Part shown: in pieces, positions 42,318-51,198 of the stretch
Layout of the letters: the number at the start of each line of letters is the position of its first letter
Position numbering within the stretch: the first letter of the stretch is position 1
Notes under the pieces: model-generated
The model's input: the letters and a program-made list of their open reading frames with translations, nothing else
Told to the model about the DNA's origin: nothing
Databases searched by the model: none
Origin: DASREM01 sp035652095
GTDB lineage: Bacteria > Acidobacteriota > Terriglobia > Terriglobales > Acidobacteriaceae
Length of the DNA: 64,000 nt
Reading direction: 5' to 3'
NCBI GenBank assembly: GCA_035652095.1
Contig: DASREM010000013.1
Span: 186,001-250,000 of the forward strand
Made by a program: the position numbers and the translations under genes

Positions 42318-43094
42318 ATGAAGCGCGCGCACATTCCGTTGGCTTTGGTCGTACTCGCTCTGCTTGGAGTTCCGCAGACCATGCGGGCGCAAGCCGATAC
42401 TGCGGAGACCTCGCTCGGCGACTTGGCCCGTTCCATTCGCAAGAAGAAAGCAGAGGCCAGGCAAGCGCCCGAACCGGTTGCCAATCATCCTGTCATTGAT
42501 AATGACAACTTATCGGCCGTGATGGACGAAGCCGCAAGCACGCACAAAATCAGCAGCATGTTGTTTTCGATCGACTCGGTCGCCAACAAGTTTCAAGTTT
42601 CCTCTCCCGATGTCACTTGCAGCCTGGCATTCGATGCGCGCGCCGCCGCGCTGCTCAGCAATGCCCCCAGCGCCCGCGATCTGCCCGAGACAGAACTGGC
42701 GCGGCTCGATGGGCCGGCAACCATGGACGGCAATACGCTGCAGATCTCTATATTCAACGGGACCGAGTGGGAGTTGCGTGAAATCGTGATTGGCCTGACC
42801 GTATTGCGCGGTTCAGACGCGGAACACGATGCCGCCGCAGCGCTCACCCCGGTGGGACTGCTCACACCGCCCGCCCAGGTATCAAGCCCGACGGAGAAGC
42901 GCTCGGATGTGACTTACGTGTTTCACTTGAGGGGAACGGCGGTCCCGTTTGCGACAACCGTGTTTCGCGAAGCGCTCGACGCTGCTTTGGGTCCCGAGCA
43001 GGATTGGCATTGGTCGATACTTCAGGCAAAGGGCATTCCGCCCAGGCAGCTCACGCCTGCGCCGACGCAGACATCCAAAGTGGTGCTTCCCTGA
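42318..43094 (+). CDS. Secreted hypothetical protein
   Basis: 258 residues from ATG at 42318 with a signal peptide ending near AQADT (MKRAHIPLALVVLALLGVPQ region). A charged helix follows (LGDLARSIRKKKAEARQAPE), which recurs in acidobacterial secreted proteins. The middle part is beta-rich (FNGTEWELREIVIGLTVLRG; VTYVFHLRGTAVPFATTVFR), suggesting an Ig-like fold. There is no known activity. It converges with the oxidoreductase gene at 43098, with three bases between the stops. Confidence 0.75.
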   Translation: MKRAHIPLALVVLALLGVPQTMRAQADTAETSLGDLARSIRKKKAEARQAPEPVANHPVIDNDNLSAVMDEAASTHKISSMLFSIDSVANKFQVSSPDVTCSLAFDARAAALLSNAPSARDLPETELARLDGPATMDGNTLQISIFNGTEWELREIVIGLTVLRGSDAEHDAAAALTPVGLLTPPAQVSSPTEKRSDVTYVFHLRGTAVPFATTVFREALDAALGPEQDWHWSILQAKGIPPRQLTPAPTQTSKVVLP

Positions 43095-43097
43095 AAC

Positions 43098-44111
43098 TCA
43101 GCTCACTGGCTGAACTCCTTGGGCCATGCCGGTTTTCAAACTGCGATAGGCCGCATCCAGGATGAGTTGGTTCTGCCAACCCTCTTCGCCTGGAACCCGG
43201 AATGTTGTGCGCTCCTGGAGTGCGATTGCGAATTCATCTACCTGGCGCGCGTAGGCCTCGTAATTTGTGACCTCTTCGGTCTCGACAATCGTCCCCGCCT
43301 TTACCAATTGCAACAGGATCGGATGCTCTACATTCAACGCATCCATCCCGCGCAATGCGCCCTGGTCCCCGACGATTTCGATAGGCGTGCGGTAAGGCAC
43401 GCGAGTCGAAACCATGACCGAGCCCAGCGTTCCGCGTGAGAAGCGCAACGCCAGGACAGCGGCGGCTTCCACATCTCCGGAGTCTTGGTCCGAATAGCCT
43501 CTGGCGGTAACTTCGATTACTTCATCCTGGAGGATGTAACGCAAGGCATCGATGCAGTGAACGCCAACATCAGCGATGGGGCCTCCCCCGGCAAGCTTGG
43601 CATCGGTCAGCCATTTCCGGGGATGTTCACGGCCGGGATAAGAAAACTCAGCGCGGGCAAATACCGGGGTCCCAATCTGTCCGGACGCGATCCGGGCCCG
43701 CAAGCTGGCAGTGCTGTGCTCAAAGCGAAACACCTGAGCAATCCCTAACAGCAGACCCGCATCCCGGGCAGCGCGTACCATTTCCCGGCACTCATCCGCA
43801 TTCATGCCCATGGGTTTTTCGCACAGCACCGGTTTTCCGTGCTTAAGTGCGAGCAGCACATCCTGGAGATGGCAGGAGTTGGGAGTCGTGACCAGCACGG
43901 CGTCCACTTCGGCGGAACGGCACAGATCTTCGGCGGAATCGAAGGCGATTGGGATGTTGTACTCTCGCGCCGAGGCGCGGGCAGCGGCTAGATCCCTGCG
44001 TGAGAGGGCGCTGACGCGGCACCGCTTGGCTTTTGCAAAGCCGGGCATCAGCCGCCTCACGGCATGAAGACCGAATCCCAGGATTCCAAAACGAGTCATG
44101 AACGATTCCAT
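43098..44111 (-). CDS. Gfo/Idh/MocA-family NAD(P)-dependent oxidoreductase
   Basis: About 337 residues (Met5 at 44099, behind GGA, is an equally good start). The N-terminal Rossmann domain has GILGFGLHAVRR, followed by VLVTTPNSCHLQDVL and the family motif GKPVLCEKPMGM. The C-terminal alpha/beta domain contains GGGPIADVGVHCIDALRYIL with the catalytic His. Such enzymes act on sugars, inositols or related compounds. The substrate cannot be told from the sequence. It is divergent from the Ser/Thr kinase gene at 44193. Confidence 0.9.
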   Translation of the reverse strand: MESFMTRFGILGFGLHAVRRLMPGFAKAKRCRVSALSRRDLAAARASAREYNIPIAFDSAEDLCRSAEVDAVLVTTPNSCHLQDVLLALKHGKPVLCEKPMGMNADECREMVRAARDAGLLLGIAQVFRFEHSTASLRARIASGQIGTPVFARAEFSYPGREHPRKWLTDAKLAGGGPIADVGVHCIDALRYILQDEVIEVTARGYSDQDSGDVEAAAVLALRFSRGTLGSVMVSTRVPYRTPIEIVGDQGALRGMDALNVEHPILLQLVKAGTIVETEEVTNYEAYARQVDEFAIALQERTTFRVPGEEGWQNQLILDAAYRSLKTGMAQGVQPVS

Positions 44112-44192
44112 TTGTCTTGTTACAGGTCCAATTCGATTTGACTTGCCGGCACTGCTGACCTAACATTCCGTCGCAATCGCGAATTACCCCCA

Positions 44193-46751
44193 ATGACTGG
44201 CGAAATCCTGGGTCACTACCGAGTCTTCGAGTTAATCGGCTCGGGAGGCATGGGGGAAGTCTATCGCGCTACTGATGATCGGCTTGGCCGCAACGTCGCG
44301 CTTAAACTTCTCAAGCCTTCCTTTGCTCATGATTCCGATCGCCTCCGACGTTTCGAACAAGAGGCTCGCGCCGCGGCGGCCCTGAATCACCCCAACATTG
44401 TTGCGATCTACGACATTGGAGTTCACGCCGGCTCACCCTTCATTGTTTCCGAGCTATTAGAAGGTCACACGCTGCGACAAAAGCTGATCAGTGGGCTTCT
44501 GCCGTTAAGGGTGGCCCGAGACTTTGCCATCCAGATCACGCAGGGGCTGGCTGCGGCCCACGAGAAGAAAATTATTCATCGTGACCTCAAGCCGGAGAAC
44601 CTTTTTATCACGAAGGATAACCGGGTCAAGATCCTTGACTTTGGAATTGCCAAGCTCACGCACGGGGAAGTAGGCGAGGACCAGTCCATTGCGACCATGA
44701 CCACTCAGACCAAGAGCGGGTCGGTTCTGGGTACGGTCGCCTATATGTCTCCCGAACAGTTGCGGGCGAGAGCCGTTGACCACCGCAGCGACATCTTCAG
44801 TTTTGGCGCCATTCTCTATGAAATGCTGACCGGAAGACGCGCGTTCGTCGGGGAAACCGAAGTGGATACCATCACTGCCGTCCTGAGGGAAGAACCGCAG
44901 GAAATGCAGTTGGTGCGGCAAAGCATCCCCGAGGGCTACGAGCACATCGTTCGGCATTGCCTCGAAAAAGACCCCGAGAACCGTTTCCAGACCGCTCGCG
45001 ACCTGGAATTTGCGCTGACCACGATCCCGGAAAGTCCGACAGCACGCGTAGCGGTGCGGACCAGTCCTGTCACCTCGGCCTACAAGCGCCGCCTGCCCTG
45101 GATTGCGCTTGCGATACTCCTGGTCGTTGCCGCCACGGTTGTAGGGTGGCGTCTGAGACCCATGCCGAATCCGAGCTACACCCGGCTCACATTTGAACGG
45201 GGTACCGTTTATTCGGCCCGGTTTGCCTCCGGCGGACACAACGTGCTCTACTCTGCTGCCTGGAACGGCAATCCGATCGAGGTATACACCAGCGCGTCTG
45301 ATTCGGCGCAGTCGCGTTCGCTGGGGCTGAGGTCGGATTATCTGGCTGCGGTCTCCTCCAGCGGTGAATTGGCATTGATCCTGCGCGCTACTCATGGATC
45401 CCGGCTCGATTTCATAAACGGCATTCTGGCGCGGGCTCCGCTGGCCGGTGGTGCCCCGCGCGAAATCGAAGAAGACGTTCGCTGGGCCGATTGGAGCCCT
45501 TCCGGCGAACTGGCCGTGGTCCATCATGTGGGAGGACGGAGCCGGCTGGAATTTCCGGCGAACCACGTCTTGTACGAGACCGGCGGATGGGTCAGCCATA
45601 TCCGCGTCTCCCCTGCGGGAGATCGCATTGCATTTTTCGATCATCCTGCGCTTTGGGACGATCGCGGCTCGGTGTGCGTGGTGGATCTATCAGGAAATCG
45701 CACAGTGCTCTCGGGGGCGTGGGAATCGGAAGACGGTCTTTCTTGGTCCTCTCGAGGAGATGAAATTTGGTTTACTGCGGCCAAGAGCGGCTTCAATCGT
45801 CAACTCTGGGGTGTCTCCCTCAACGGCCGGCAGCGGCAGATCTTAGCGGTCCCCGGAGACCTTACTCTCCAGGACATTGCCGCTGACGGACGGGTGTTGC
45901 TGTCGGTGGACAACGAGCGGGTCGCGATGGAGTGGACCGGCAAAACCGATTCTCAATTCCAGGATCTTTCCTGGTACGACTGGTCGGTCGCGAAAGATAT
46001 CTCCAGCGACGGAAAGTGGGTGCTGTTCGAAGAAAGCAGCGAGCCTTCCGGGCCCAACTACGCGGTCGGGATTCGAAGTACCGACGGCTCACCCCCGATC
46101 CGGCTCGGAGAGGGAAGCGCCGGTGGCCTGTCACCCGATGGTAAGTGGGCGGTGGCGGTTCCGCTGAATCATCCTCCACGGCTGACGATTCTTCCCGTTG
46201 GGCCAGGTCAGTCCCGTGAGGTGCTTCTACCTGCGCTTGAGCATATTGACAACGGCTCTGCCCATTTCATGCCAGATGGCAAGCACGTGATCGTGAACGG
46301 CCACGAACCGAACCACCCGGGACGAACCTACCTGGCTGATTTGTCTGGCAAAGTGACCCCCATTACGCCACCTGGCGTGTATGCGAGCCTGCCATCGTTT
46401 GACGGTAAGTACGTTGTGGGCAAGGCAGGAAGCGATCGCAGGATCACGCTGTTTGGGCTGGACGGCAGCGCGCCACGTCCGGTGCCGAATCTTGATCCCG
46501 GATATGACGTCGCACAGTGGTCCCGCGACAGTTCGGCCCTGTTCGTTCACCGTTCCGGTGAGCTTCCGCTGACCGTGTACCGCGCTGAAATTGCGACCGG
46601 CAAACTCACGCCGGTCCGCCAATTAGTTCCCGCCTACCGCGTAGGCGTGGTTTCGATTTCGCCCGTGGTCACCAACGGCGACGGATCTGAGTTCGTATAC
46701 AGCTACTACCAGACGCTGTCAGTCTTGTATTCCGTATCGGGCCTGAACTGA
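44193..46751 (+). CDS. Transmembrane Ser/Thr protein kinase with WD40-like sensor
   Basis: 852 residues. The cytoplasmic Hanks-type kinase domain (residues 8-275) has the glycine loop GSGGMGEVYRA, K38, HRDLKPEN (129-136) and DFG (149-151). One membrane helix follows (WIALAILLVVAATVVGW, about 295-311), then about 530 residues of WD40/TolB-like propeller repeats (ISSDGKWVLFEE; LSPDGKWAVAV). This PknB-like plus propeller layout is typical of Acidobacteriota. The propeller is probably periplasmic and ligand-sensing. The family phosphorylates unknown partners. Confidence 0.93.
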   Translation: MTGEILGHYRVFELIGSGGMGEVYRATDDRLGRNVALKLLKPSFAHDSDRLRRFEQEARAAAALNHPNIVAIYDIGVHAGSPFIVSELLEGHTLRQKLISGLLPLRVARDFAIQITQGLAAAHEKKIIHRDLKPENLFITKDNRVKILDFGIAKLTHGEVGEDQSIATMTTQTKSGSVLGTVAYMSPEQLRARAVDHRSDIFSFGAILYEMLTGRRAFVGETEVDTITAVLREEPQEMQLVRQSIPEGYEHIVRHCLEKDPENRFQTARDLEFALTTIPESPTARVAVRTSPVTSAYKRRLPWIALAILLVVAATVVGWRLRPMPNPSYTRLTFERGTVYSARFASGGHNVLYSAAWNGNPIEVYTSASDSAQSRSLGLRSDYLAAVSSSGELALILRATHGSRLDFINGILARAPLAGGAPREIEEDVRWADWSPSGELAVVHHVGGRSRLEFPANHVLYETGGWVSHIRVSPAGDRIAFFDHPALWDDRGSVCVVDLSGNRTVLSGAWESEDGLSWSSRGDEIWFTAAKSGFNRQLWGVSLNGRQRQILAVPGDLTLQDIAADGRVLLSVDNERVAMEWTGKTDSQFQDLSWYDWSVAKDISSDGKWVLFEESSEPSGPNYAVGIRSTDGSPPIRLGEGSAGGLSPDGKWAVAVPLNHPPRLTILPVGPGQSREVLLPALEHIDNGSAHFMPDGKHVIVNGHEPNHPGRTYLADLSGKVTPITPPGVYASLPSFDGKYVVGKAGSDRRITLFGLDGSAPRPVPNLDPGYDVAQWSRDSSALFVHRSGELPLTVYRAEIATGKLTPVRQLVPAYRVGVVSISPVVTNGDGSEFVYSYYQTLSVLYSVSGLN

Positions 46752-47786
46752 TCAGTCGAGCGTACCCTCAAAATCCTTTCTAACATAGTGGAAGAAGATG
46801 GAGGTGGAACTCCTTCCTTCGGCCAAAACTGTTCGTGAGTGCGGAATATCTATGCCTCGATATAGTAGCCCGTCCCCGATCCTCTGGTAGACCGAGATCT
46901 CGCTCTCTCCAGGATGCAGCACCAGAGGCCACGTCGTCGGATCGTCCGGCTCGGGAGAGAAATCAAGGCAAAGGCTGATGCTGAATTCACATTGTGCGCG
47001 GTCTGTATGCTTCTCCAGGTCAGCGCCACCCTGGTAGGACGCAACATAAACGTAAGAGGGCTTCACCGGCTCTCGAACCAACGCGCTCACCGCGGCAGTG
47101 AGTTGAAAGTGAAAGTACCGGGCGACACCTTCATTGTGTGCAACATAACGCCGTGCACTCTGGGAATCCCCGAAGCGCATGGCCCCGGTCCGGATCAAGT
47201 ATCGGTAATACCGTCGCAGTGCCGAGATGTGAAACGGGTGCAGCAACCCCCGCAGTGGAACGAATCCACGTTGTTGAAACAGCGATGATGGCTTCGCGTT
47301 GTGATGAGCGCGATGATTCTCGTCCCCTTCCTCCAATAGCACACCGGCGAGCCATAAGGCGCGAAGCATCTCTGGGGTAAAGCACTGTTCCGGACCAGCC
47401 CGTCCACATCGAACTTTCCGCAAGTTTTCCGCAGTGTCCGGAGCAAGCCAGAAGGGATCAAATCTTTGACTAACCCGGTCTGGGACCCACACAATGTCAC
47501 CCTGAAGTGCGAACTGATCCGTGAACGGAATGAGCGGTCTCAGTTCCTGCGGGATATTTGTATCCACGGTCCAAACACACGCAGGGTTGATCGCCAGCCG
47601 GCGGTTCTCCCTGCGTGTCCAGTTGGGCGCCCGCATGAAGTGAGCAGGGACGAGGTGGTCCGGTTGATTCTCGACCTGACAGTGAAATGACGACGGGGGA
47701 AGAGTCACATCAGTGTGAGCTGTCGTCCGTTCCAGATCGCGTTCCACCCACGTGAGCCATGCCTTGTCGTTCACCGGTGGAACCAT
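46752..47786 (-). CDS. 2OG-Fe(II) oxygenase-like protein
   Basis: 344 residues. The C-terminal 110 residues show a double-stranded beta-helix oxygenase pattern: SYVYVASYQGGADLEKHTDR with H260 and D262 as the HxD pair, then GDGLLYRGIDIPHSRTVL with H316. The first 240 residues are unlike known domains, with a helical stretch LLHPFHISALRRYYRYLIRT. Iron and 2-oxoglutarate dependence is inferred from the triad. It overlaps the upstream oxygenase gene by 16 bases, so the pair is translationally coupled and probably acts on one substrate or pathway. Confidence 0.75.
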   Translation of the reverse strand: MVPPVNDKAWLTWVERDLERTTAHTDVTLPPSSFHCQVENQPDHLVPAHFMRAPNWTRRENRRLAINPACVWTVDTNIPQELRPLIPFTDQFALQGDIVWVPDRVSQRFDPFWLAPDTAENLRKVRCGRAGPEQCFTPEMLRALWLAGVLLEEGDENHRAHHNAKPSSLFQQRGFVPLRGLLHPFHISALRRYYRYLIRTGAMRFGDSQSARRYVAHNEGVARYFHFQLTAAVSALVREPVKPSYVYVASYQGGADLEKHTDRAQCEFSISLCLDFSPEPDDPTTWPLVLHPGESEISVYQRIGDGLLYRGIDIPHSRTVLAEGRSSTSIFFHYVRKDFEGTLD

Positions 47787-48964
47787 CCATTCACTGTAAA
47801 GCGGCTATCCACAAACGCCCGCGATGGACATTCTACCGGGGTAATTTCATGGGCCAGTGCGCTGGGGAAGAACACGATCTGGTTCTGCCTCGGGACAACC
47901 ACCCGGTAATCTGCCGTGGGGGCGTACACCCCGTTCTCCTTACGAGTGTCATAAATCCGGAGTTCTCCGCCGCGGAAAGGCTTCGGTTCTCGGTGCAGGA
48001 AATAAACAAAGGTGATCTCTCTAGTGGCGATTTCTCCCTGGCCATCGTCGCAGTGCCAGCGGAAGAAGTCGCCGTCATTGCTGGCGGTGATTTGTGCTTC
48101 CACACGCGCGATGGGGAATGCTTGCCGGCCAAGTTTCTCGAGCACGCGAGGAAGATAAGCCCGCGCGCGCTCCACCAGCAGCGAGCCCGGTCCCGCCAAT
48201 TCGAATAACACCATGGAGCGGCGATATTCGAAATCTACTGAGCCTCCCGGCACGCCGGGCGAAATCACCTCGCTCAGCCGGTACTGAGGTTCGCAGGATT
48301 GCGCGTAACGCATCAGAGATTCCAACTCCGCCGGAGCCAGAAACTCCTCAAGCACGACACATTGCGCCTGGAGGAAATCCTCGTCGGCGGTTGCGACGGC
48401 GCTTACCGAAGTCTGCCAGGGAAGAATGCCGCTCGGATTGGGCGCAGGTGAAGGCGGAGTCGGACTCGGCGGTCTAGGCGCTCCCGTTTTGGGATCAGGC
48501 GACGGAGCCTGCACCAGGATCGCGTTGGGCGACGGTGCCGGAGACGGTGGCGTGGGACTGGGGGGACGTGGCGCTCCCGTTTTGGGATCGGGCGACGGGG
48601 CCTGTGCCCAGATGGAATTCGGGGATGGCGCCGGAGATGGCGGTGTTGGACTGGGCGGACGCGGGGCATTGGGCGTCGGGCTCGGAGGCGGTTGCTGCTG
48701 CCCCTGAATTCTCGCCCCTCCATTGGATTGCGACCACTCCTGAAGCAGCCGCCTTTCCAAGCCGTCCTGCAAACTTCTCGTCGCCCGCTGCGCCAGGGTT
48801 TCAGCGACCACCGAGGCGACAGTCTTCTTGAGCTCCGAAGCCAGTACTTGATCTCCACTGGCTCGGCGCAGCATGTTCTCAATCAATGACCGTTCCAGTG
48901 GGGTTAGAAGATCCTCATCGTGCAGACATACCTCTGACATGTGCTCTGCGAGCGTTCTTGCCAT
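47771..48964 (-). CDS. Prolyl-hydroxylase-like 2OG-Fe(II) oxygenase with proline-rich repeat linker
   Basis: 397 residues. Residues 1-80 are helical with no known family. Residues 91-178 are a Pro/Ser-rich linker made of a 31-residue tandem repeat (APRPPSPTPPSPAPSPN units). Residues 200-397 form a P4H-type oxygenase domain with H304 and D306 (RWHCDDG), H372 (SALAHEITP) and R382, plus FVYFLHREPKPFRGGELRIY. The linker resembles prolyl-hydroxylase substrates from plants and algae, so self-modification is conceivable. It is the first gene of a two-oxygenase operon, divergent from a small secreted peptide. Confidence 0.85.
   Translation of the reverse strand: MARTLAEHMSEVCLHDEDLLTPLERSLIENMLRRASGDQVLASELKKTVASVVAETLAQRATRSLQDGLERRLLQEWSQSNGGARIQGQQQPPPSPTPNAPRPPSPTPPSPAPSPNSIWAQAPSPDPKTGAPRPPSPTPPSPAPSPNAILVQAPSPDPKTGAPRPPSPTPPSPAPNPSGILPWQTSVSAVATADEDFLQAQCVVLEEFLAPAELESLMRYAQSCEPQYRLSEVISPGVPGGSVDFEYRRSMVLFELAGPGSLLVERARAYLPRVLEKLGRQAFPIARVEAQITASNDGDFFRWHCDDGQGEIATREITFVYFLHREPKPFRGGELRIYDTRKENGVYAPTADYRVVVPRQNQIVFFPSALAHEITPVECPSRAFVDSRFTVNGWFHR
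48431..48694 (-). repeat. 93-bp minisatellite encoding the proline-rich linker
   Basis: A 93-bp period is seen from shared words such as GGCGCTCCCGTTTTGGGATC at 48477 and 48570, with a partial third unit to about 48690. It keeps the reading frame (31 codons per unit), so linker length can change by whole repeats. Confidence 0.8.
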
Positions 48965-49223
48965 CGACGGCCTCCTTATAAGTCAGCGAGGCCCTGCGCG
49001 CTGGAACTGCGCGGACAAAGGCGATAGGGGTTGGAGCAGACTACCAGAAAACGGGCCTGGCTCCAAGCAAACAAGTGTTAGAGACTTAGTTATCGGGGGT
49101 AGGCTTCCCGTGGCGCGCAGTGGCGTGTCTAACTCGCGACCTCCCCGAAGATATCCACAGGCTTGCAGAGCCTCTACTCGGCTTATACTTGCGCCGCGCG
49201 ATAGCGCTAGAGGTTCTCCCCCA

Positions 49224-49406
49224 ATGAACAAGGCTCTGCAGGTGGTGCTTATCACCTTGGCACTGGCTGGTGCCTACTGCTCTCTCACCACTCACATCGT
49301 AACTCCCAACGCAAACTCGGCGGTCGAGAAGTCCGTAATGTACGCCGATGGCAGCGATCCTATGCCCGCATGCCGAGGAAGAGTTTGTCCACCACAAGAT
49401 AATTAA
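49224..49406 (+). CDS. Small secreted peptide with two cysteines
   Basis: 60 residues from ATG at 49224 with a signal-type N-terminus (MNKALQVVLITLALAGAYCS). The mature part carries MYADGSDPMPACRGRVCPPQ and a short polar tail. The ribosome site is weak (AGAGG, 11 bases away). The longer frame from 48873 overlaps the oxygenase gene and is not credible. It is divergent from the oxygenase operon. A link to those enzymes is only positional. It could also be a lipoprotein-like or quorum-type peptide. Confidence 0.5.
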   Translation: MNKALQVVLITLALAGAYCSLTTHIVTPNANSAVEKSVMYADGSDPMPACRGRVCPPQDN

Positions 49407-49503
49407 CTTCTCAAAATCCCGTTTCCAGACGTGATCGGCGAAATTAGGGTTGCGCCGGTGACAAGGGCGAGGTATGCTTCACGCCGTCCCCCATCCGAGC
49501 GCC

Positions 49504-50328
49504 ATGACCCTTATGACCTACGCAAGCTGGATGTTAGGCCCCATTCTCCAGATTACGCTGCTTGTTTTCATGATTCGTCGCAAGCTGCGTACGACCTTTC
49601 CGCTGTTCTTCTCCTACATCCTGTTCCAAGTGCTGAAGTCGGCCTGCCTGGCTCTCTTCTTTCGCTTCGATCAGATGGATTACTTCTATGCTTACTGGAC
49701 GGGGAACGCCATCAGCGTATTCCTGGCCCTTACAGTCATGGATGAGATCTGGCGGCAGCTTTTCGGGCCGTACGAAGGGATCCAACGTTTGGGATCGCTT
49801 ATCTTCCGATGGGCCTGCGTAGTTTTGTTTCTTGCCGCCCTGGTCATCGCCACCTCCACCCAGCGCAGCAGCGCCGATCGCCTGATCGCTGCCGTCTTCA
49901 CGTTTGACCGGACCATGCGCCTGGTGCAGTGCGGACTGGTCTTCCTGGTCGTGATCGTTTCTCGCTTTCTCAAATCGTTCTGGAGACAACAGGTATTCGG
50001 CATCGCCCTGGGCTTTGGCATTTTTGCCAGCATTGAATTGGTGCTGGTGAGTTTGCTTACGCGTTACGGGGCGAGCCACATCAACAGCATCAGCCTGGTC
50101 AAGAGCATCGCCTATAACGCGGTGACCGTTCTCTGGATCGGCTACGTGCGCCTGGCGGTCCCGGCATCGGCTACCAGGCTGGCGGGTGATCCGCAACTGG
50201 AACTGTTGAATCAGGCGATCCTGGGAATTCCTGACTCCGCCGAAGATCACACTTTCCTTACTCGCGTCGAAGAGGCGGTGGAACGTGTGTTGGCCCGGAG
50301 TGCGGAACAGAAGAGAAAGTCTGCCTAG
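49504..50328 (+). CDS. Seven-helix membrane protein of unknown function
   Basis: About 274 residues from ATG at 49504 (an earlier ATG at 49474 adds ten residues). Seven hydrophobic segments are visible, such as MLGPILQITLLVFMI, FPLFFSYILFQVLKSACLAL and VFGIALGFGIFASIELVLVS, with a soluble C-terminal tail of about 60 residues. No transporter or sensor motif stands out. Proteins of this type recur in Acidobacteriota without known role. It converges with purQ, with only seven bases between the stops. Confidence 0.75.
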   Translation: MTLMTYASWMLGPILQITLLVFMIRRKLRTTFPLFFSYILFQVLKSACLALFFRFDQMDYFYAYWTGNAISVFLALTVMDEIWRQLFGPYEGIQRLGSLIFRWACVVLFLAALVIATSTQRSSADRLIAAVFTFDRTMRLVQCGLVFLVVIVSRFLKSFWRQQVFGIALGFGIFASIELVLVSLLTRYGASHINSISLVKSIAYNAVTVLWIGYVRLAVPASATRLAGDPQLELLNQAILGIPDSAEDHTFLTRVEEAVERVLARSAEQKRKSA

Positions 50329-50335
50329 GCCGGAT

Positions 50336-51031
50336 TTATTTCGCGGCCATAGCGCCAACCAGCGACTCGAAGATCTTGAAGCCTTCAGTGCCCCCTAGCT
50401 CAGCTTCGGCGGAGCGCTCGGGGTGTGGCATCATCCCTAGGACATTGCGTCCTTCATTGCAGATGCCGGCGATATTCTCGATCGAGCCGTTGGGGTTGGC
50501 CTCGGGAGTGATCTCCCCGTTTGGGGTCGAGTAGCGAAACACGATCCGCCGGTCACGCTTCAGTTCGGCCAGGGTGCTGTCATCACAAAAATAATTTCCT
50601 TCCATGTGGCCAATCGGGATGGTCAGCACCTCGCCCTCGCGGCAGGCCTGCGTGAATGGGGTGTCGCTACTCTCTACCCGGACATGCACCGGCTTGCAGA
50701 CATATTTCAGGCCCACATTCCGCATCAGTGCGCCGGGAAGAAGTCCCGCTTCACAGAGGATCTGGAATCCATTGCAGATGCCGAGCACCAGTCCGCCGCC
50801 AGCCGCGAATTTTCTGACTGACTCCATGACCGGAGAAAATTTCGCAATTGCTCCCGTGCGCAGATAATCGCCATAGGCAAATCCGCCCGGAACGATGATG
50901 GCATCGCAATTCTGAAGATCGGGGGAATCATGCCAGAGAAACGTAGCCGGCTGCTTGGCAACGTTTTGAATGGTCCAGTACGCGTCATGGTCGCAGTTCG
51001 ATCCGGGGAAAATGATCACGCCGAACTTCAT
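50336..51031 (-). CDS. purQ: Phosphoribosylformylglycinamidine synthase glutaminase subunit PurQ
   Basis: 231 residues from ATG at 51031 (MKFGVIIFPGSNCDHD). The class I glutamine amidotransferase triad is present: the nucleophile Cys in LGICNGFQIL, and His and Glu in GMMPHPERSAE. The protein supplies ammonia to PurL in the fourth step of purine synthesis. Neither purS nor purL lies beside it here, although in many bacteria they are adjacent. The length and every motif are normal for the small-subunit form. Confidence 0.96.
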   Translation of the reverse strand: MKFGVIIFPGSNCDHDAYWTIQNVAKQPATFLWHDSPDLQNCDAIIVPGGFAYGDYLRTGAIAKFSPVMESVRKFAAGGGLVLGICNGFQILCEAGLLPGALMRNVGLKYVCKPVHVRVESSDTPFTQACREGEVLTIPIGHMEGNYFCDDSTLAELKRDRRIVFRYSTPNGEITPEANPNGSIENIAGICNEGRNVLGMMPHPERSAEAELGGTEGFKIFESLVGAMAAK

Positions 51032-51162
51032 TTTGGACGCCTCACCGTGGGGATATATCAAGTCTAGCATGATGAAATGGTTTGCTAGTCGTGCGAGATG
51101 GACGCGGGCGACATCGCCCTGGTGGTGCGAAACCCGAGTACCGTACTGGAAGGTAAATCCAG

Positions 51163-51192
51163 CGCCCGCCCTTTGGCGAAAAAGGGCGGGCG
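51163..51192 (-). terminator. Strong hairpin after the Spy-like gene
   Basis: A 12-bp perfect stem, CGCCCGCCCTTT (51163-51174) with AAAGGGCGGGCG (51181-51192), and a six-base loop lies just after the stop of the leftward Spy-like gene. No T tract follows, so it is a stem-type terminator or mRNA end protector. Confidence 0.6.
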
Positions 51193-51198
51193 ACCCGA

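Noticed and set aside
48426..48707. Glycine-rich plus-strand frame over the proline-rich linker
   Set aside because: It is the complement of the Pro-rich minisatellite and has no start signals.
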